The position numbers were made by a program, and so were the translations under genes. Below, in pieces: positions 17,486-27,807 of a DNA stretch of 49,072 bases. Every line of letters starts with the position of its first letter. The stretch's first letter is position 1. The DNA is from Nitrospira sp. (GTDB lineage: Bacteria; Nitrospirota; Nitrospiria; Nitrospirales; Nitrospiraceae). The notes beneath the pieces were generated by a model. It was not told where the DNA came from. It made no database searches and saw only the letters and a program-made list of their open reading frames with translations. The stretch is taken from assembly GCA_018242685.1 (NCBI GenBank), contig JAFEBM010000017.1:1-49072 (forward strand), read 5' to 3'.

Positions 17486-18895
17486 CTACACGTCGTAATA
17501 GAGAAAGAACTCGTACGGATGCGGCCGCACGCGCATCTGATCAATCTCCTTGCTCCGCTTATAGCCGACCCAGGCCTCGATCAGATCCTCAGTAAACACC
17601 TCTCCTTTGAGCAAAAATTGGTGATCCTTTTCTAAACTGTTGATCGCTTCATCCAGGCTCCCGGGCATGGTTGGGATACTCGCCGCTTCCTTCGGATCGA
17701 GATCATACAGATCTTTTTCAGCCGGCTCGCCTGGGTTGATCTTGTTCTGAATGCCGTCGAGCCCCGCCATGAGCATCGCGGAGAATGCCAAATAAGGGTT
17801 ACAAGATGGATCGGGAAACCGCACTTCGATCCGCTTGGCCTTTGGACTGGGGGAGTACATCGGAATACGAATGCCGGCCGATCGGTTTCGGCTGGAATAG
17901 GCCAACAGCACCGGCGCTTCGAACCCCGGCGTGATGCGCTTGTAGGAGTTCGTCGTCGGATTCGTAAATGCCGCCAGCGCCGGCGCATGCTTCAGAATGC
18001 CACCGATGTAATATAAACAGAGCTGCGAGATGCCGGCATAGTCTTTCCCGGCAAAGAGCGGCTTCCCATCTTTCCAGATGCTCTGGTGCGTGTGCATCCC
18101 CGATCCGGCATCACTGAAAAGCGGCTTCGGCATGAACGTCACCGTCTTCCCATGTCGGCGCGCCACGTTTTTGACGATGTACTTGTACAGCATCATCTTG
18201 TCCGCAGTGCGCAAGAGGGAATCAAATCGGATATCGATTTCGGCCTGGCCGCCCGTGGCCGTCTCGTGATGATGCTTTTCGACCTCGATGCCGACCTTTT
18301 CCATTTCCAAAACCATCTCGCTCCGGATATCTTGCTGGGTATCGGCCGGAGCCACAGGGAAATACCCTTGCTTATGCCGAATCTTCCCCCCCAGGTTGAT
18401 CCCCTCTTGCCCCATGTTCCAGGCGCCTTCCTCCGAATCGATATAGTAGAAACCGCTGTGGCTGGTTTGGTCGTAACGAGCATGATCGAAGATAAAAAAC
18501 TCGGCTTCCGGTCCCCAGAATGAGTTGTCGCCGATCTTGGTGCTCTGGAGATACTTCTCAGCCTTTTGCGCGATAAACCTGGGATCACGTTCGTAATTTT
18601 CCCGAGAAATCGGATCCACGACATTTCCGGTCAGACTGAGCGTCGGGACCGCGGTGAAGGGATCCAGACACGCCGTGGTAGGATCCGGCACCACCAACAA
18701 ATCGCTGTTGTTGATGGCCTTCCAGCCACGAATCGACGATCCATCAAGGCCGGACCCATCCTTGAACAGTTCCTCCTTCAGCTCGCTCACAGGGATGGTC
18801 ATATGCTGCCACAGACCCGGCAGATCGACGAATTTCAGATCGACCATCTGGACCCTATGCTTCTTGGCGAACTCCAATAGCTCACGCACGTTCAT
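17486..18895 (-). CDS. glnA: Glutamine synthetase type I
   Basis: Converts glutamate, ammonia and ATP to glutamine. The start at 18895 (469 aa, the classical GSI length) is chosen over the ATG at 18901 because AGGAGG is six bases before the former and abuts the latter. GSI signatures include DGSSIRGW, the ATP/metal region [11 protein letters not shown], the [12 protein letters not shown] region, [12 protein letters not shown], and NRSAGIRIP. The loop [10 protein letters not shown] places Tyr at residue 397, the residue adenylylated by GlnE in E. coli, so the enzyme should be under covalent control. It follows glnB on the same strand by 59 bases. Two adenylyltransferase-like proteins lie about 11 kb away at 2470-6529. 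Confidence 0.97.
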   Translation of the reverse strand: MNVRELLEFAKKHRVQMVDLKFVDLPGLWQHMTIPVSELKEELFKDGSGLDGSSIRGWKAINNSDLLVVPDPTTACLDPFTAVPTLSLTGNVVDPISRENYERDPRFIAQKAEKYLQSTKIGDNSFWGPEAEFFIFDHARYDQTSHSGFYYIDSEEGAWNMGQEGINLGGKIRHKQGYFPVAPADTQQDIRSEMVLEMEKVGIEVEKHHHETATGGQAEIDIRFDSLLRTADKMMLYKYIVKNVARRHGKTVTFMPKPLFSDAGSGMHTHQSIWKDGKPLFAGKDYAGISQLCLYYIGGILKHAPALAAFTNPTTNSYKRITPGFEAPVLLAYSSRNRSAGIRIPMYSPSPKAKRIEVRFPDPSCNPYLAFSAMLMAGLDGIQNKINPGEPAEKDLYDLDPKEAASIPTMPGSLDEAINSLEKDHQFLLKGEVFTEDLIEAWVGYKRSKEIDQMRVRPHPYEFFLYYDV

Positions 18896-18954
18896 GCCCA
18901 TCCTCCTTTGACAGATCCTCCGCGATCATGTTCCACCGCTTGAAGCCTTTCCCG

Positions 18955-19338
<384 letters not shown>

Positions 19339-19419
19339 TTACTTCAGGAGCTATGCGCAGCTAACCGCCGAGCCATGCCTCTCGTCATCAAAAAGCCATG
19401 GCCATTCCCCCTTTCCCGC

Positions 19420-19435
19420 TGCTTCGGGGGAGCCA
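19420..19435 (-). promoter_or_regulatory. Candidate sigma-54 promoter for glnB-glnA
   Basis: On the minus strand TGGCTCCCCCGAAGCA carries GG and GC at the exact -24/-12 spacing (ten bases between them), with TGGC and C matching the sigma-54 consensus TGGCAC-N5-TTGC; the TT before GC is AA. It would give a leader of about 117 bases. A second, off-spaced TGGCTCG/TT-GC candidate lies at 19359-19375. Sigma-54 itself is encoded at 29577. Confidence 0.35.
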
Positions 19436-19475
19436 TCATAACCCATCCTTTTCCATCACTCAACGTGGAAATCGT

Positions 19476-19493
19476 GTAAATTCATCAATTTAC
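19476..19493. promoter_or_regulatory. Inverted repeat upstream of glnB
   Basis: GTAAATT-CATC-AATTTAC, perfect 7-base arms with a four-base centre. It lies about 45-70 bases upstream of the candidate sigma-54 site, a place where an activator might bind. It does not match the NtrC consensus. Confidence 0.3.
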
Positions 19494-19646
19494 TCGATCT
19501 CTTTTATGACCTACGTTCCGCGTGTTGAGTGGATACGTGGGGAAAAACCCAAGTAGCGAAGCAGCCTTGACGATTTATTCCTATCCGGAATCACTGGATA
19601 AATGTCGGAGGAATATCTGGTGCTTAGGGAAGGGAACAAGTAGAAG

Positions 19647-21434
19647 TTATGACTGCTTAATACGGTAGCCGTTTGTAATCGGCATCCGTCGGTCCTTACC
19701 GAAGGCGCGGTGTGTAATCTTGACACCAATGGGTGCCTGACGTCGCTTAAACTCACTGCTATCGACCATCCTAACCACACGTGTGACCGTTGCGCGATCG
19801 AATCCTGCCTCGACGATTTCATCAAGCGAGCGGTCTTCTTCTACGTACGCCCGAAGAATGGGATCGAGAACAGTGTACGGTGGAAGGGAATCTTCATCCT
19901 TTTGATTCGGCCTTAACTCAGCGGTCGGCGGTCGGTCCAGAATACGCTTGGGAACCACCGGCGATGGACCGAGTTCATTTCGGAATCTCGCCAGGCCGTA
20001 GACCATCGTCTTCGGCACATCCTTAATGACGGCGAACCCACCGGCCATATCGCCGTACAGAGTCGAGTACCCTACGCTCCCCTCGCTTTTGTTCCCGGTG
20101 GCCAAAACCAGATGCCCAAACTTATTGGATAGAGCCATGAGCATATTGCCGCGAATGCGAGCCTGGAGGTTTTCCTCGGTCGCGTCCTCCGAGCAATCTA
20201 CAAATGACGGTGTCATCGACTGTCGATAGGCTTCAAATGTCGGAGTAATCGAGATGGTATTCAAGCCGATGCCGAGACACCGTACGAGTTCCACAACATC
20301 CTCTTCGCTTTCATGTGAGGTGTACGGAGACGGCATGAAAACGCCGAGGACTTGTTTGGCGCCAAGCGCATCCACAGCGATTGCCGCGGTCACCGCCGAA
20401 TCGACGCCGCCGCTCAACCCAATCACCACTTGTGTAAATCCATTCTTTTGGACATAATCTTTCACGGCCAGTACCAGGGCGCGATACACCTCTTCGATCT
20501 CATCCAATGACTCTGCTAGCCCTGGCACGATTCGAGTCCGATTCTTCTTTTTTACCGCTGTCGCGTTCACCACAAGGCGATCGACGGCTGAACCAACTTT
20601 TCCGGTCAATGCCGCCTTTCGCCTATGAGTTATACGCCCACGTGAAACGGCATCCACATTCAAATCGGTCACAAGCAACTCCTCCCGAAACGCGTGACCA
20701 CGGGCAATCACGTTGCCGGATGGGTCCAGAATCAAACTGTTTCCGTCGAAGACCAGCTCGTCTTGGCCTCCAACCATGTTCGTATACGTGACAATGACTC
20801 TGCTTTCCCTTGCTCTCGTTGCCAGCATTTGCTCTCTCGAGCGACCTTTGCCGACATGAAAAGGGGAGGCATTGATATTGACGATCACCTCAGCACCGGC
20901 CGCTGCTTGTACGCGAGTAGGCCCTTCCGGCAACCAAATATCTTCGCAGATGGATACTCCGATTGTCGTTCCGTTGACGAGAAGCAACGGGAGTCTCCGC
21001 CCGGGACGAAAATAGCGGCTTTCATCGAATACTCCATAGTTGGGCAAACACCACTTTCTATAACTACCGACTAACTTGCGATCTGCAATCAATGCTGCCG
21101 CATTGTAGAGCGTATGCCCGCCGGCTGAGACGATCGACCGCCGAGGGGAATGCGAGTCGCGTTGGTCTTCCTGCCCTACGTACCCTACCACGGCAACCAA
21201 ACCGCGACAGACTTGGGTGATCTCATTCAGAGCCCGTAAGTTATCTGCCACAAACTGCGACTTGAGAAGCAGGTCCTCCGGCGGATAACCGGTAATGGCC
21301 AGTTCAGGAAATACAACCAGGTCGGCTTTGGCCTTCTTCGCATCTCGCAGCCAGGTCGTAATGCGGTGGACGTTGCCGGTGAAATCCCCGACAGTTGGGT
21401 TCATCTGTGCCATTGCGATTCGCAACATCCGCAT
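19647..21434 (-). CDS. nadE: Glutamine-dependent NAD+ synthetase
   Basis: 595-aa two-domain enzyme catalysing the last step of NAD synthesis: deamido-NAD, glutamine and ATP to NAD. The N-terminal nitrilase-like glutaminase (residues ~1-270) has the Glu of FPELAITGYPPEDLL, the Lys of SYRKWCLPNYGVFDE and the catalytic Cys of SICEDIW. The C-terminal synthetase has the PP-loop GLSGGVDSA, then the ATGNKSEGSVGYSTLYGD and KDVPKTMVYGLAR motifs. Glutamine use links it to the glnA locus next door, but the two are probably separate transcripts because of the 353-base gap. aroB precedes it by 96 bases on the same strand. Confidence 0.96.
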   Translation of the reverse strand: MRMLRIAMAQMNPTVGDFTGNVHRITTWLRDAKKAKADLVVFPELAITGYPPEDLLLKSQFVADNLRALNEITQVCRGLVAVVGYVGQEDQRDSHSPRRSIVSAGGHTLYNAAALIADRKLVGSYRKWCLPNYGVFDESRYFRPGRRLPLLLVNGTTIGVSICEDIWLPEGPTRVQAAAGAEVIVNINASPFHVGKGRSREQMLATRARESRVIVTYTNMVGGQDELVFDGNSLILDPSGNVIARGHAFREELLVTDLNVDAVSRGRITHRRKAALTGKVGSAVDRLVVNATAVKKKNRTRIVPGLAESLDEIEEVYRALVLAVKDYVQKNGFTQVVIGLSGGVDSAVTAAIAVDALGAKQVLGVFMPSPYTSHESEEDVVELVRCLGIGLNTISITPTFEAYRQSMTPSFVDCSEDATEENLQARIRGNMLMALSNKFGHLVLATGNKSEGSVGYSTLYGDMAGGFAVIKDVPKTMVYGLARFRNELGPSPVVPKRILDRPPTAELRPNQKDEDSLPPYTVLDPILRAYVEEDRSLDEIVEAGFDRATVTRVVRMVDSSEFKRRQAPIGVKITHRAFGKDRRMPITNGYRIKQS

Positions 21435-21530
21435 AGAACTCCGGCAAACCGGCCTATCCCGATGGCCAAGCGCACTCTACGCAGGAGATAGGTTCATATC
21501 GACTCCGCCCTTGAGGCAAGAGATGCGCAA

Positions 21531-22640
21531 TTACGCATGACCATGAGGAGAGACTCGCGAAACTGAATACCACTGCTCAAACACGTGTTTTTCAATCGGT
21601 CCTATGCGAACCTGCCCAATACGTTCCGGCCATACCCCAATGACTCGCCCTCCCGATACTTTTTTGTCATGAAGCATGGCGTTCCATATCTTCTGCGGTG
21701 CCCACCGCGGCATACGGTCACTTAGCCCTGCCTCATTCACGATGCGCCGAATCTCTTCAACCACCGCACGAGCACAAATCCCCTGAAAACAGGCGAGTTC
21801 GGCTTCCTGCACCAATCCAATCCCCACCGCTTCTCCATGGACGAGTGACTTATATCCTCCCAAGGCTTCAAGGGCATGGCCGATGGTATGGCCATAGTTG
21901 AGGATGCGTCTGCGATCGGATTCTCGCTCATCAGCGGCCACCACCTCTGCCTTTATCTCACAGGATCGCTTCACCACTGTCGCAACGACACCAGGCGCAT
22001 GCCTCCGCAATTCAGACATATGCCGGTGCAGATAGGCAAAGAACGACTCATCCGCAATGATTCCATACTTAATGACCTCGGCAAGCCCGGCGACCAATTC
22101 CCGATGGGGCAAGGTATGAAGAGTCAATGGATCGATCCATACGGCGCGTGGTTGATAAAACGATCCGATCAGGTTCTTCCCAAGCCGATGATCGACACCC
22201 GTCTTTCCTCCGACGCTGGAATCGACCTGCGCAACAAGAGTCGTCGGCACCTGAATGTAAGGAATACCACGTTGATAGATTGAGGCGGCAAACCCGACCA
22301 TGTCGCCTACCACACCACCGCCGAGCGCCAAGAGCACAGATGATCGCTCGAATCGATGACGCGCCAACACGTCGAGGATATGCTCTACGGTCTTCAGCGT
22401 TTTCGACTGCTCTCCGGGAGTCAGAATGATCGGAACAGGATCCATCCCATACTGCTTGATCGCCTCCAGGCTACGCTTTAGATAGTGACGAGCGACGTGT
22501 CGATCAGTCACAATTCCAATCTTTCCTCTTACTCCTTGTTTTTTCAATGCCCTTCCAAGCCTCTCTAAAAGTCCGGCTCGGATAATGATCTCGTAGCTCC
22601 TTTCAGGTAGAGAAACCTTAACCGTTGAGGTTGGAGTCAT
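21531..22640 (-). CDS. aroB: 3-dehydroquinate synthase
   Basis: 369-aa enzyme that converts DAHP to 3-dehydroquinate in the shikimate pathway, using NAD and a metal. Conserved pieces: PGEQSKTLKTVEHILD, LGGGVVGDMVGFAASIYQRG, QVPTTLVAQVDSSVGGKTGV, the metal-ligand Glu in AGLAEVIKYG, and the NYGHTIGHALE and HGEAVGIGL histidines. The start at 22640 has no strong Shine-Dalgarno. It lies upstream of nadE and downstream of the pil operon terminator. Confidence 0.96.
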   Translation of the reverse strand: MTPTSTVKVSLPERSYEIIIRAGLLERLGRALKKQGVRGKIGIVTDRHVARHYLKRSLEAIKQYGMDPVPIILTPGEQSKTLKTVEHILDVLARHRFERSSVLLALGGGVVGDMVGFAASIYQRGIPYIQVPTTLVAQVDSSVGGKTGVDHRLGKNLIGSFYQPRAVWIDPLTLHTLPHRELVAGLAEVIKYGIIADESFFAYLHRHMSELRRHAPGVVATVVKRSCEIKAEVVAADERESDRRRILNYGHTIGHALEALGGYKSLVHGEAVGIGLVQEAELACFQGICARAVVEEIRRIVNEAGLSDRMPRWAPQKIWNAMLHDKKVSGGRVIGVWPERIGQVRIGPIEKHVFEQWYSVSRVSPHGHA

Positions 22641-22826
22641 TTCGTAACCCAGTCGCTGGCAGAACCCGAGAATTTCGCGTCACTTCTATTCGGGAACCAC
22701 ATATGAAAGATCGAAGGAAGAAGTATCGTAACACAGCCCCGATGAACTAAAAAGACGGTTACGTTTCGAGACAAGGGCACAACTCTGGACGGTCTTCTCG
22801 CGATCACCGGAAGACAAAAAACAAAA

Positions 22827-22856
22827 GCCCAGTGATGCTGAAGCGCGTCACCAGGC
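22827..22856 (-). terminator. Rho-independent terminator of the pil operon
   Basis: On the minus strand a nine-pair stem (GCCTGGTGA with TCACTGGGC, two G-T pairs) and a 12-base loop are followed by TTTTGTTTTTT. It lies 29 bases past the pilQ stop codon and so closes the pilMNOPQ operon. Confidence 0.8.
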
Positions 22857-22884
22857 CTTTGCTGATCACGGAGATGAAACAGGT

Positions 22885-24852
22885 TCAGATCTTAATAATG
22901 CTGGGGGTGAGGAAAATGAGCAATTCCTGCTTAGACACGGTCTCGGATTTGTTCTTAAACAACCACCCAAGAACCGGCATGCGTGAAAGATAGGGAACAC
23001 CTTGCACGTTGTTGCTTTGCGTATCGACGAAGACACCACCAATCACCATCGTTTCACCATCTTTGACGATCACCTGCGTGGTGGCTTCTCGTCGATCGAT
23101 ACTCGGCCCAGCCGGATTGCTCCGTGCCCCGACCGCATTCCGTGTCGCCCGCACCCGCATCAAAATTCGCTTTCCTTCCTCGTTCGGATCGCGGGAGGTG
23201 ATCTGAGGCGTCACATTCAACTCCAAGTTCGCATCGACAAACGTCGTTTGCGTACCCTGCAAGGATGTTGTCTGGAAGGGAATCGATTCACCTTGGGAGA
23301 TCTTCGCTTCTCGCTTGTCCAACGTGGTGATTTTCGGAGCTGCGATGACTTTGCTCAACCCCAGCAATTCTCCAGCCGAGAGCCGCATATCCAGAGCGAA
23401 ATCGCCGCCAAGCTTCCCAAAGGTCCAACCGATCGAAGGGACGGCCGGTAACCCACCGACCTGTGCTGGCAAATTGACTAAAAAGTTTCTGGTGAGCGTG
23501 CTCGTTCCTGTTCCAGCAATCTGCCCAAATGGACCAGTAAGGTTGGTTACGGAAAAGAAATCAGTAGGATTCTGATTCCCTGCTTGGAATCCCCACTGAA
23601 TCCCTAACCCTCGAGCATAGACCGTATCAGCTTGAACGATACGCGCTTCAATCTGAACCTGAGGGACTTGCAGGTCGAGCCCTTCTACAAGCTGCTTAAC
23701 GACAACTAGCTTGGATTCCGTCTCTCGAACAATCAAGGCATTGCTTCCCGCATTAAATTGCATGACACCGCGTGGGCTTAAATATTGCCGCAGTGATGTC
23801 ATAACCTCTTGCGCCTGGAGATTCCTGATATAAAAGACGCGGTCGATTAATGCTTCCGCTTTGATCTTGGAGTCCTTGGCCCGTGCTTCTTCCTCCTGCT
23901 GCTTGGCAATATTCCCCAGAGAGTCCACCCATACAATGCTCCCTTGGCGAATCATGCCAAGGCCGTTCATCTTCAAAAGCATATCCAGCGCCTGATCCCA
24001 CGGTACACTCACCAATTTCATGGTGACCTTCGACTTGACGCCTTCTCCCACGACGATGTTGAAGCCGCTGACTTCGGCTATCAATCGAAGAATGTTGGTA
24101 ATGTCGGCCTGCTGAAAATCGAGCGAGATACGCCGACCGACATATCGTGTTTGCCCTGCCACAATGTCATCGGATCTGTCGTCCTTTTCAACCGGATCAC
24201 TGTCTCCCGCCATCTGAATGCGTTGCACTTTAAACTGAGTCCGCGTGGGACTGACCATTCGCGTCATCTTTCTGCCCACACGCCCCCCCGGCTCAAACAA
24301 CACTTTGCGTGCCCGAGGCATGAACAAAACGCGCTCTCTTTCCCCATCAAACTGCGCCGCGATCACAGAGCGTGCTTTGTGCTCGCTCGGTTTCAGTGTG
24401 ATCAATACTTTATTGTCTTCGCGGGCAAGGGAAAAGATCGGTCTTTCCGACACATCGAACACCAGTCTGACCTTATCAGCATGGTGTCCCACTCTGATTT
24501 TCTTCAGCAGGTAGTGGTCGGCCTGTACCACCGATCGTCTAAGGGAAGACGATACAGCAGGAATATCGACGATTAGGCGGGATTCATCCAAAAAATTGGC
24601 CTCGGGAAACAGCTGACCATCCCCGGCAACCACCACAGTCACTAGATCCGTTTCAGGACGGACCTCAATAGCGGTCACGACCTGCGCCAGCAATCGTGAG
24701 GTGGCGGCCTCACCTCGTTTTGTTATGCCAATCTCCTCTGCGAACCCAGGTGTCTCGGCAAATATGGCCAGAGCGGCGAGCGACAGCCCCAAGGCTCCGA
24801 TGAAACATCCAGCAGTTAGGGAATTATCTGCGCGTAAAAATAATGGTTTCAT
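22885..24852 (-). CDS. pilQ: Type IV pilus secretin PilQ
   Basis: 655-aa outer-membrane secretin through which the type IV pilus passes. Order: signal anchor (residues ~12-38), an AMIN domain (~60-155, VTVVVAGDGQLFPEANF onward) for peptidoglycan binding, an STN/N0 domain (~225-300, LDFQQADITNILRLIAEVSG), a secretin N1 domain (~325-385, VFYIRNLQAQEVMTSLRQYL) and the secretin barrel (~395-655), ending VPYLSRMPVLGWLFK then LLIFLTPSIIKI. One AMIN domain is fewer than in some PilQ. It overlaps pilP by four bases (ATGA) and is the last gene of the operon, followed by a terminator. Confidence 0.95.
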   Translation of the reverse strand: MKPLFLRADNSLTAGCFIGALGLSLAALAIFAETPGFAEEIGITKRGEAATSRLLAQVVTAIEVRPETDLVTVVVAGDGQLFPEANFLDESRLIVDIPAVSSSLRRSVVQADHYLLKKIRVGHHADKVRLVFDVSERPIFSLAREDNKVLITLKPSEHKARSVIAAQFDGERERVLFMPRARKVLFEPGGRVGRKMTRMVSPTRTQFKVQRIQMAGDSDPVEKDDRSDDIVAGQTRYVGRRISLDFQQADITNILRLIAEVSGFNIVVGEGVKSKVTMKLVSVPWDQALDMLLKMNGLGMIRQGSIVWVDSLGNIAKQQEEEARAKDSKIKAEALIDRVFYIRNLQAQEVMTSLRQYLSPRGVMQFNAGSNALIVRETESKLVVVKQLVEGLDLQVPQVQIEARIVQADTVYARGLGIQWGFQAGNQNPTDFFSVTNLTGPFGQIAGTGTSTLTRNFLVNLPAQVGGLPAVPSIGWTFGKLGGDFALDMRLSAGELLGLSKVIAAPKITTLDKREAKISQGESIPFQTTSLQGTQTTFVDANLELNVTPQITSRDPNEEGKRILMRVRATRNAVGARSNPAGPSIDRREATTQVIVKDGETMVIGGVFVDTQSNNVQGVPYLSRMPVLGWLFKNKSETVSKQELLIFLTPSIIKI

Positions 24853-25472
24853 TCTGAGCCCTCTTTAGGATGTAGGAGCTTGACATGTTCTCGCTCCTGC
24901 TTCTTGCCATACACATCAGTGAACCGTTCCTGGACAATGATGCCTCGCTCGGTAATTGCGCTGACTACTCCATTATTTTGCCCAATCCTCGTTCCCCGTC
25001 GAACAGTGTACCCATGTCCTTCTGGAGTCTGCACCATAGCGGTATAGCCGTATGCCCCCCATACAATGGCAATAAGGTTGAGATCGGTCAGAGTCACTCG
25101 TTGTAATGGTGGAAGTGTTGTATCCATCTTTCTTGGCTGAAGTTCTTGGACGATAGGGGCAAATGGGTCTCGACGACCGGAAGGGTCATATCCACCCCCA
25201 ACCACGCCGTCTGGTACGGAAAGCTGGGAGGGCACTGGGGTATTTGAACCAGACGATGACGTTTCTATAGTTTGAGGAGCCGTCTTCGGGATTTCCTGTA
25301 CAGAAGCCAGCTTGAGGGCATCCTGTCGTATCGGAGTCATCTGGCCGGGAACGAAGGAAGAGTCGGTCTGTGCACCTATGTTCCCCGAAAGGAAAACACA
25401 CGCGCACACCATGCCGGCACTGACAGTCAGCGAATATTCTATGGTCTTTTTTCTGATAGCCCAGATGTACAT
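24849..25472 (-). CDS. pilP: Type IV pilus assembly protein PilP
   Basis: 207-aa inner-membrane-anchored protein that links the PilMNO platform to the PilQ secretin. An N-terminal hydrophobic segment (~13-33) is followed by a low-complexity Ser/Thr/Pro linker and the family motif SGRRDPFAP, then a beta domain (LTDLNLIAIVWGAYGYTAMVQ, GHGYTVRRGTRIG). The stop overlaps the pilQ start. Position and motif make the call secure even though PilP is weakly conserved. Confidence 0.9.
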   Translation of the reverse strand: MYIWAIRKKTIEYSLTVSAGMVCACVFLSGNIGAQTDSSFVPGQMTPIRQDALKLASVQEIPKTAPQTIETSSSGSNTPVPSQLSVPDGVVGGGYDPSGRRDPFAPIVQELQPRKMDTTLPPLQRVTLTDLNLIAIVWGAYGYTAMVQTPEGHGYTVRRGTRIGQNNGVVSAITERGIIVQERFTDVYGKKQEREHVKLLHPKEGSE

Positions 25473-25487
25473 GCTGTCGCGATTTCG

Positions 25488-26135
25488 TTATTTTCCCACT
25501 TGAGCTATTTTGGGAGCATTGCCCGAAGGGGGTACCCCCGAAACCGGCTTGTCCTGAGGAGCGGCGTATGCCACCAAATCAAATGTCGTTTGCGACACGA
25601 TTCGTCCTTGTTCGATCTTCGGAGATCCCATCTTAAGGCCCGACACTGTAATAATCCGAGGGAGTCGATTGATCCGATCAAAAAACAACGCGGCGGTGTG
25701 ATAGACCCCGGCTACTTCCACACTGACCGGCATCTTGACGAAAAGCTTCGAGGCATCCTCAGTCTGCGCGCCTGGCTTCCACAATTTGACATCGAGTCCC
25801 AAACGTACCCCGAGGTCAGACACCTGCTTCAGAAGCATGATCGCTTCTTCTTCCGGAGGGAGACGCTCTTTCTTTTTAGCCAATTCGATTTCGAGCTGTT
25901 TGTTCGCAGCGACTAATTCATCGAGATGTTTCACTTTGATTGTGAGCGTTTGAATTTCACTTTCGAGCTTGCCGTTTTCGGCCTCAAGCGCCGTGATGGT
26001 TGCAGATTTAGGTTCCGCAACATAGAAATAGAACCCGGCAATCATGGTACCAACGAGCAAGAATAAGAGTGCGGCCTTTTGTAAAGCCGGCACATTGCGA
26101 AGCGCGTCAAAGTTGACCTGTGGTAATGCCATCAT
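25488..26135 (-). CDS. pilO: Type IV pilus assembly protein PilO
   Basis: 215-aa bitopic inner-membrane protein of the PilMNOP alignment complex. One membrane segment (~residues 21-41, ALLFLLVGTMIAGFYFYV) is followed by a heptad-rich coiled coil (~45-100) and a ferredoxin-like periplasmic domain (VSVEVAGVYHTAALFFDRI). It overlaps the pilN stop by one base and lies 15 bases before pilP. Confidence 0.92.
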   Translation of the reverse strand: MMALPQVNFDALRNVPALQKAALLFLLVGTMIAGFYFYVAEPKSATITALEAENGKLESEIQTLTIKVKHLDELVAANKQLEIELAKKKERLPPEEEAIMLLKQVSDLGVRLGLDVKLWKPGAQTEDASKLFVKMPVSVEVAGVYHTAALFFDRINRLPRIITVSGLKMGSPKIEQGRIVSQTTFDLVAYAAPQDKPVSGVPPSGNAPKIAQVGK

Positions 26136-26689
26136 TAGCCCTTCAGACGAAATACCAAACGAAACTGATACAAATTGATTTTGTTTTCTATCGCAGCTTT
26201 ACTCTCCTGCAGATTGATACCGGTGAAATAATCTGTGCGCCGCAAGTTATTCACGAATTCCACCACATCGTCATTTGTTAAGGCTTTCCCTTCCAACTCA
26301 ACCATATCGGATGCCACACCAAGTTTTGTGAGCCATACTTTGAGCGGCTCTAAACTTTGACTAACATGATCAAGAACCTTCACCGGCCCCATTCTGGATT
26401 GCTCAAGCTGATCTATAATCCGGTTCTTGTCTTCAAGAAGCTTTTTTCGTTGTTCAAAATCCTGTACTTTTTTGACTTGTTCTTTCAGCTGAGCAACCTG
26501 TTTTTCTTTATCTCGCTTTTCCTCCTGCCTCGCTTCAAGCTCGCTGTCCAATGAAGCCGAATACCACCAGCACCCGACCAGCGCAACCAGGATCACGCCG
26601 ATGCCGAGCAGCGCCTGTGCGCGCACGTCATACTGAGATTTGACCGCCCGTCCTTTGGGCCCACCAGGGAGGAGGTTAATCCGAATCAT
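26135..26689 (-). CDS. pilN: Type IV pilus assembly protein PilN
   Basis: 184-aa bitopic protein. It begins MIRINLLPG, the conserved cytoplasmic PilN segment that docks into PilM, followed by a membrane helix (~28-48) and a charged coiled coil (~50-100) and a PilN-type periplasmic domain. The start overlaps the pilM stop by four bases (ATGA), indicating translational coupling. Confidence 0.93.
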   Translation of the reverse strand: MIRINLLPGGPKGRAVKSQYDVRAQALLGIGVILVALVGCWWYSASLDSELEARQEEKRDKEKQVAQLKEQVKKVQDFEQRKKLLEDKNRIIDQLEQSRMGPVKVLDHVSQSLEPLKVWLTKLGVASDMVELEGKALTNDDVVEFVNNLRRTDYFTGINLQESKAAIENKINLYQFRLVFRLKG

Positions 26690-27792
26690 CTGTCCCCCAC
26701 CGCTCTCAACGCCAATCCGACACCGACGGCCGCCGACGGAGCCAAATCTGCTAGTAGGTCAGGGGCGATGTCACACCCTGCAATATCGATTTCGGCGAAG
26801 GGATCAGCCATTTCTACAGGCAGTTGCATCCGGTCGCCGAGCTGCTGAATCAGCCCTTTTGCCCGGGCTACGCCACCACAGATGAGAACACGACTGAGTT
26901 CAGCATTTGCAGCCGAAGTCTTGAAGTAGTCCACCGTCCGAGCGATCTCGGACGCGACTTCTGCATTCACACTATCCAGAACGCCGGTAAGCGACACCCC
27001 GCCGGAATCGCCCCCTCGATCGCTTTTCTTACTTTCCTCAGCTTCCTCAAAGGAGAGCCCTATCTCGCGTTGAATCGCCTCGGTGTACCTATTTCCTCCC
27101 AACGGGATATCACGCGTAAACAACGACGACCCGGCACGGATGATGTTCACATTCATCACGCTCGCGCCGAGATTCACCAACGCCGTCGTTTCTTCCTGCC
27201 CCAGCGGATAATTAATCGCGTGCATATTCTCAACCGCGAACGCATCGACATCCATGACCATTGGGATGAGTCCGGCAGCCTTGACGAGCTCAGTTAGTTC
27301 ATTAATCTTGTCTTTCTTAGCGGCAACGAGAATCACCGACATATCCCCATGCTGATCTTCAGACGCATCCGAAGGCAAGACATGAAAATCGATGTTCACT
27401 TCGTTGATATCGAAGGGGATGTACTGTTCCGCTGCTAATTTCACCTGTCCTTCCAACTCTTCATCCGGCATGGGCGGCAGACTGATCTTCTTCACAATGA
27501 CAGCGTGCCCAGAAATCGAGATGGCGACGTGCTTATTCTTGACGTTGACTTCTTCAAACAATTCTCGAATAGCCGAAACCACACGCCCTTCATCCATGAC
27601 CGTCCCATCCACAATCACTTCCGGCTCAAGCGGTTTGACGCCGAACTTTTGGAGGAAATACCGTCCCTTACTTTCTTTGAGCTGAGCCACCTTAATTGCA
27701 CTCGATCCGATATCAAGTCCCACTAGCTGTCGGCGAGGGGTCAGCATCGCAATGATATCGGTCTCCACGAGTTTTTTGAGTGAAATCAGCAT
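26686..27792 (-). CDS. pilM: Type IV pilus assembly protein PilM
   Basis: 368-aa actin-like cytoplasmic ATPase that binds the N-terminus of PilN and anchors the pilus assembly platform. Actin-fold marks: GLDIGSSAIKVAQLK near residue 25, then AISGHAVIVKKISLP, the ALVNLGASVMNVNIIRAG phosphate-binding region and ICGGVARAKGL near the C-terminus. AAGG lies seven bases before the ATG. It starts 15 bases after the HTH gene and is the first structural gene of the operon. Confidence 0.95.
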   Translation of the reverse strand: MLISLKKLVETDIIAMLTPRRQLVGLDIGSSAIKVAQLKESKGRYFLQKFGVKPLEPEVIVDGTVMDEGRVVSAIRELFEEVNVKNKHVAISISGHAVIVKKISLPPMPDEELEGQVKLAAEQYIPFDINEVNIDFHVLPSDASEDQHGDMSVILVAAKKDKINELTELVKAAGLIPMVMDVDAFAVENMHAINYPLGQEETTALVNLGASVMNVNIIRAGSSLFTRDIPLGGNRYTEAIQREIGLSFEEAEESKKSDRGGDSGGVSLTGVLDSVNAEVASEIARTVDYFKTSAANAELSRVLICGGVARAKGLIQQLGDRMQLPVEMADPFAEIDIAGCDIAPDLLADLAPSAAVGVGLALRAVGDR

Positions 27793-27807
27793 GCGTTACC
27801 TTCTACT

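Noticed and set aside
19359..19375. Second sigma-54-like site before glnB
   Set aside because: Spacing between GG and GC is eleven bases instead of ten, which sigma-54 tolerates poorly.
23944..24576. Long frame antisense to pilQ (210 codons)
   Set aside because: Shadow of the pilQ coding sequence; composition is skewed and no family features are seen.
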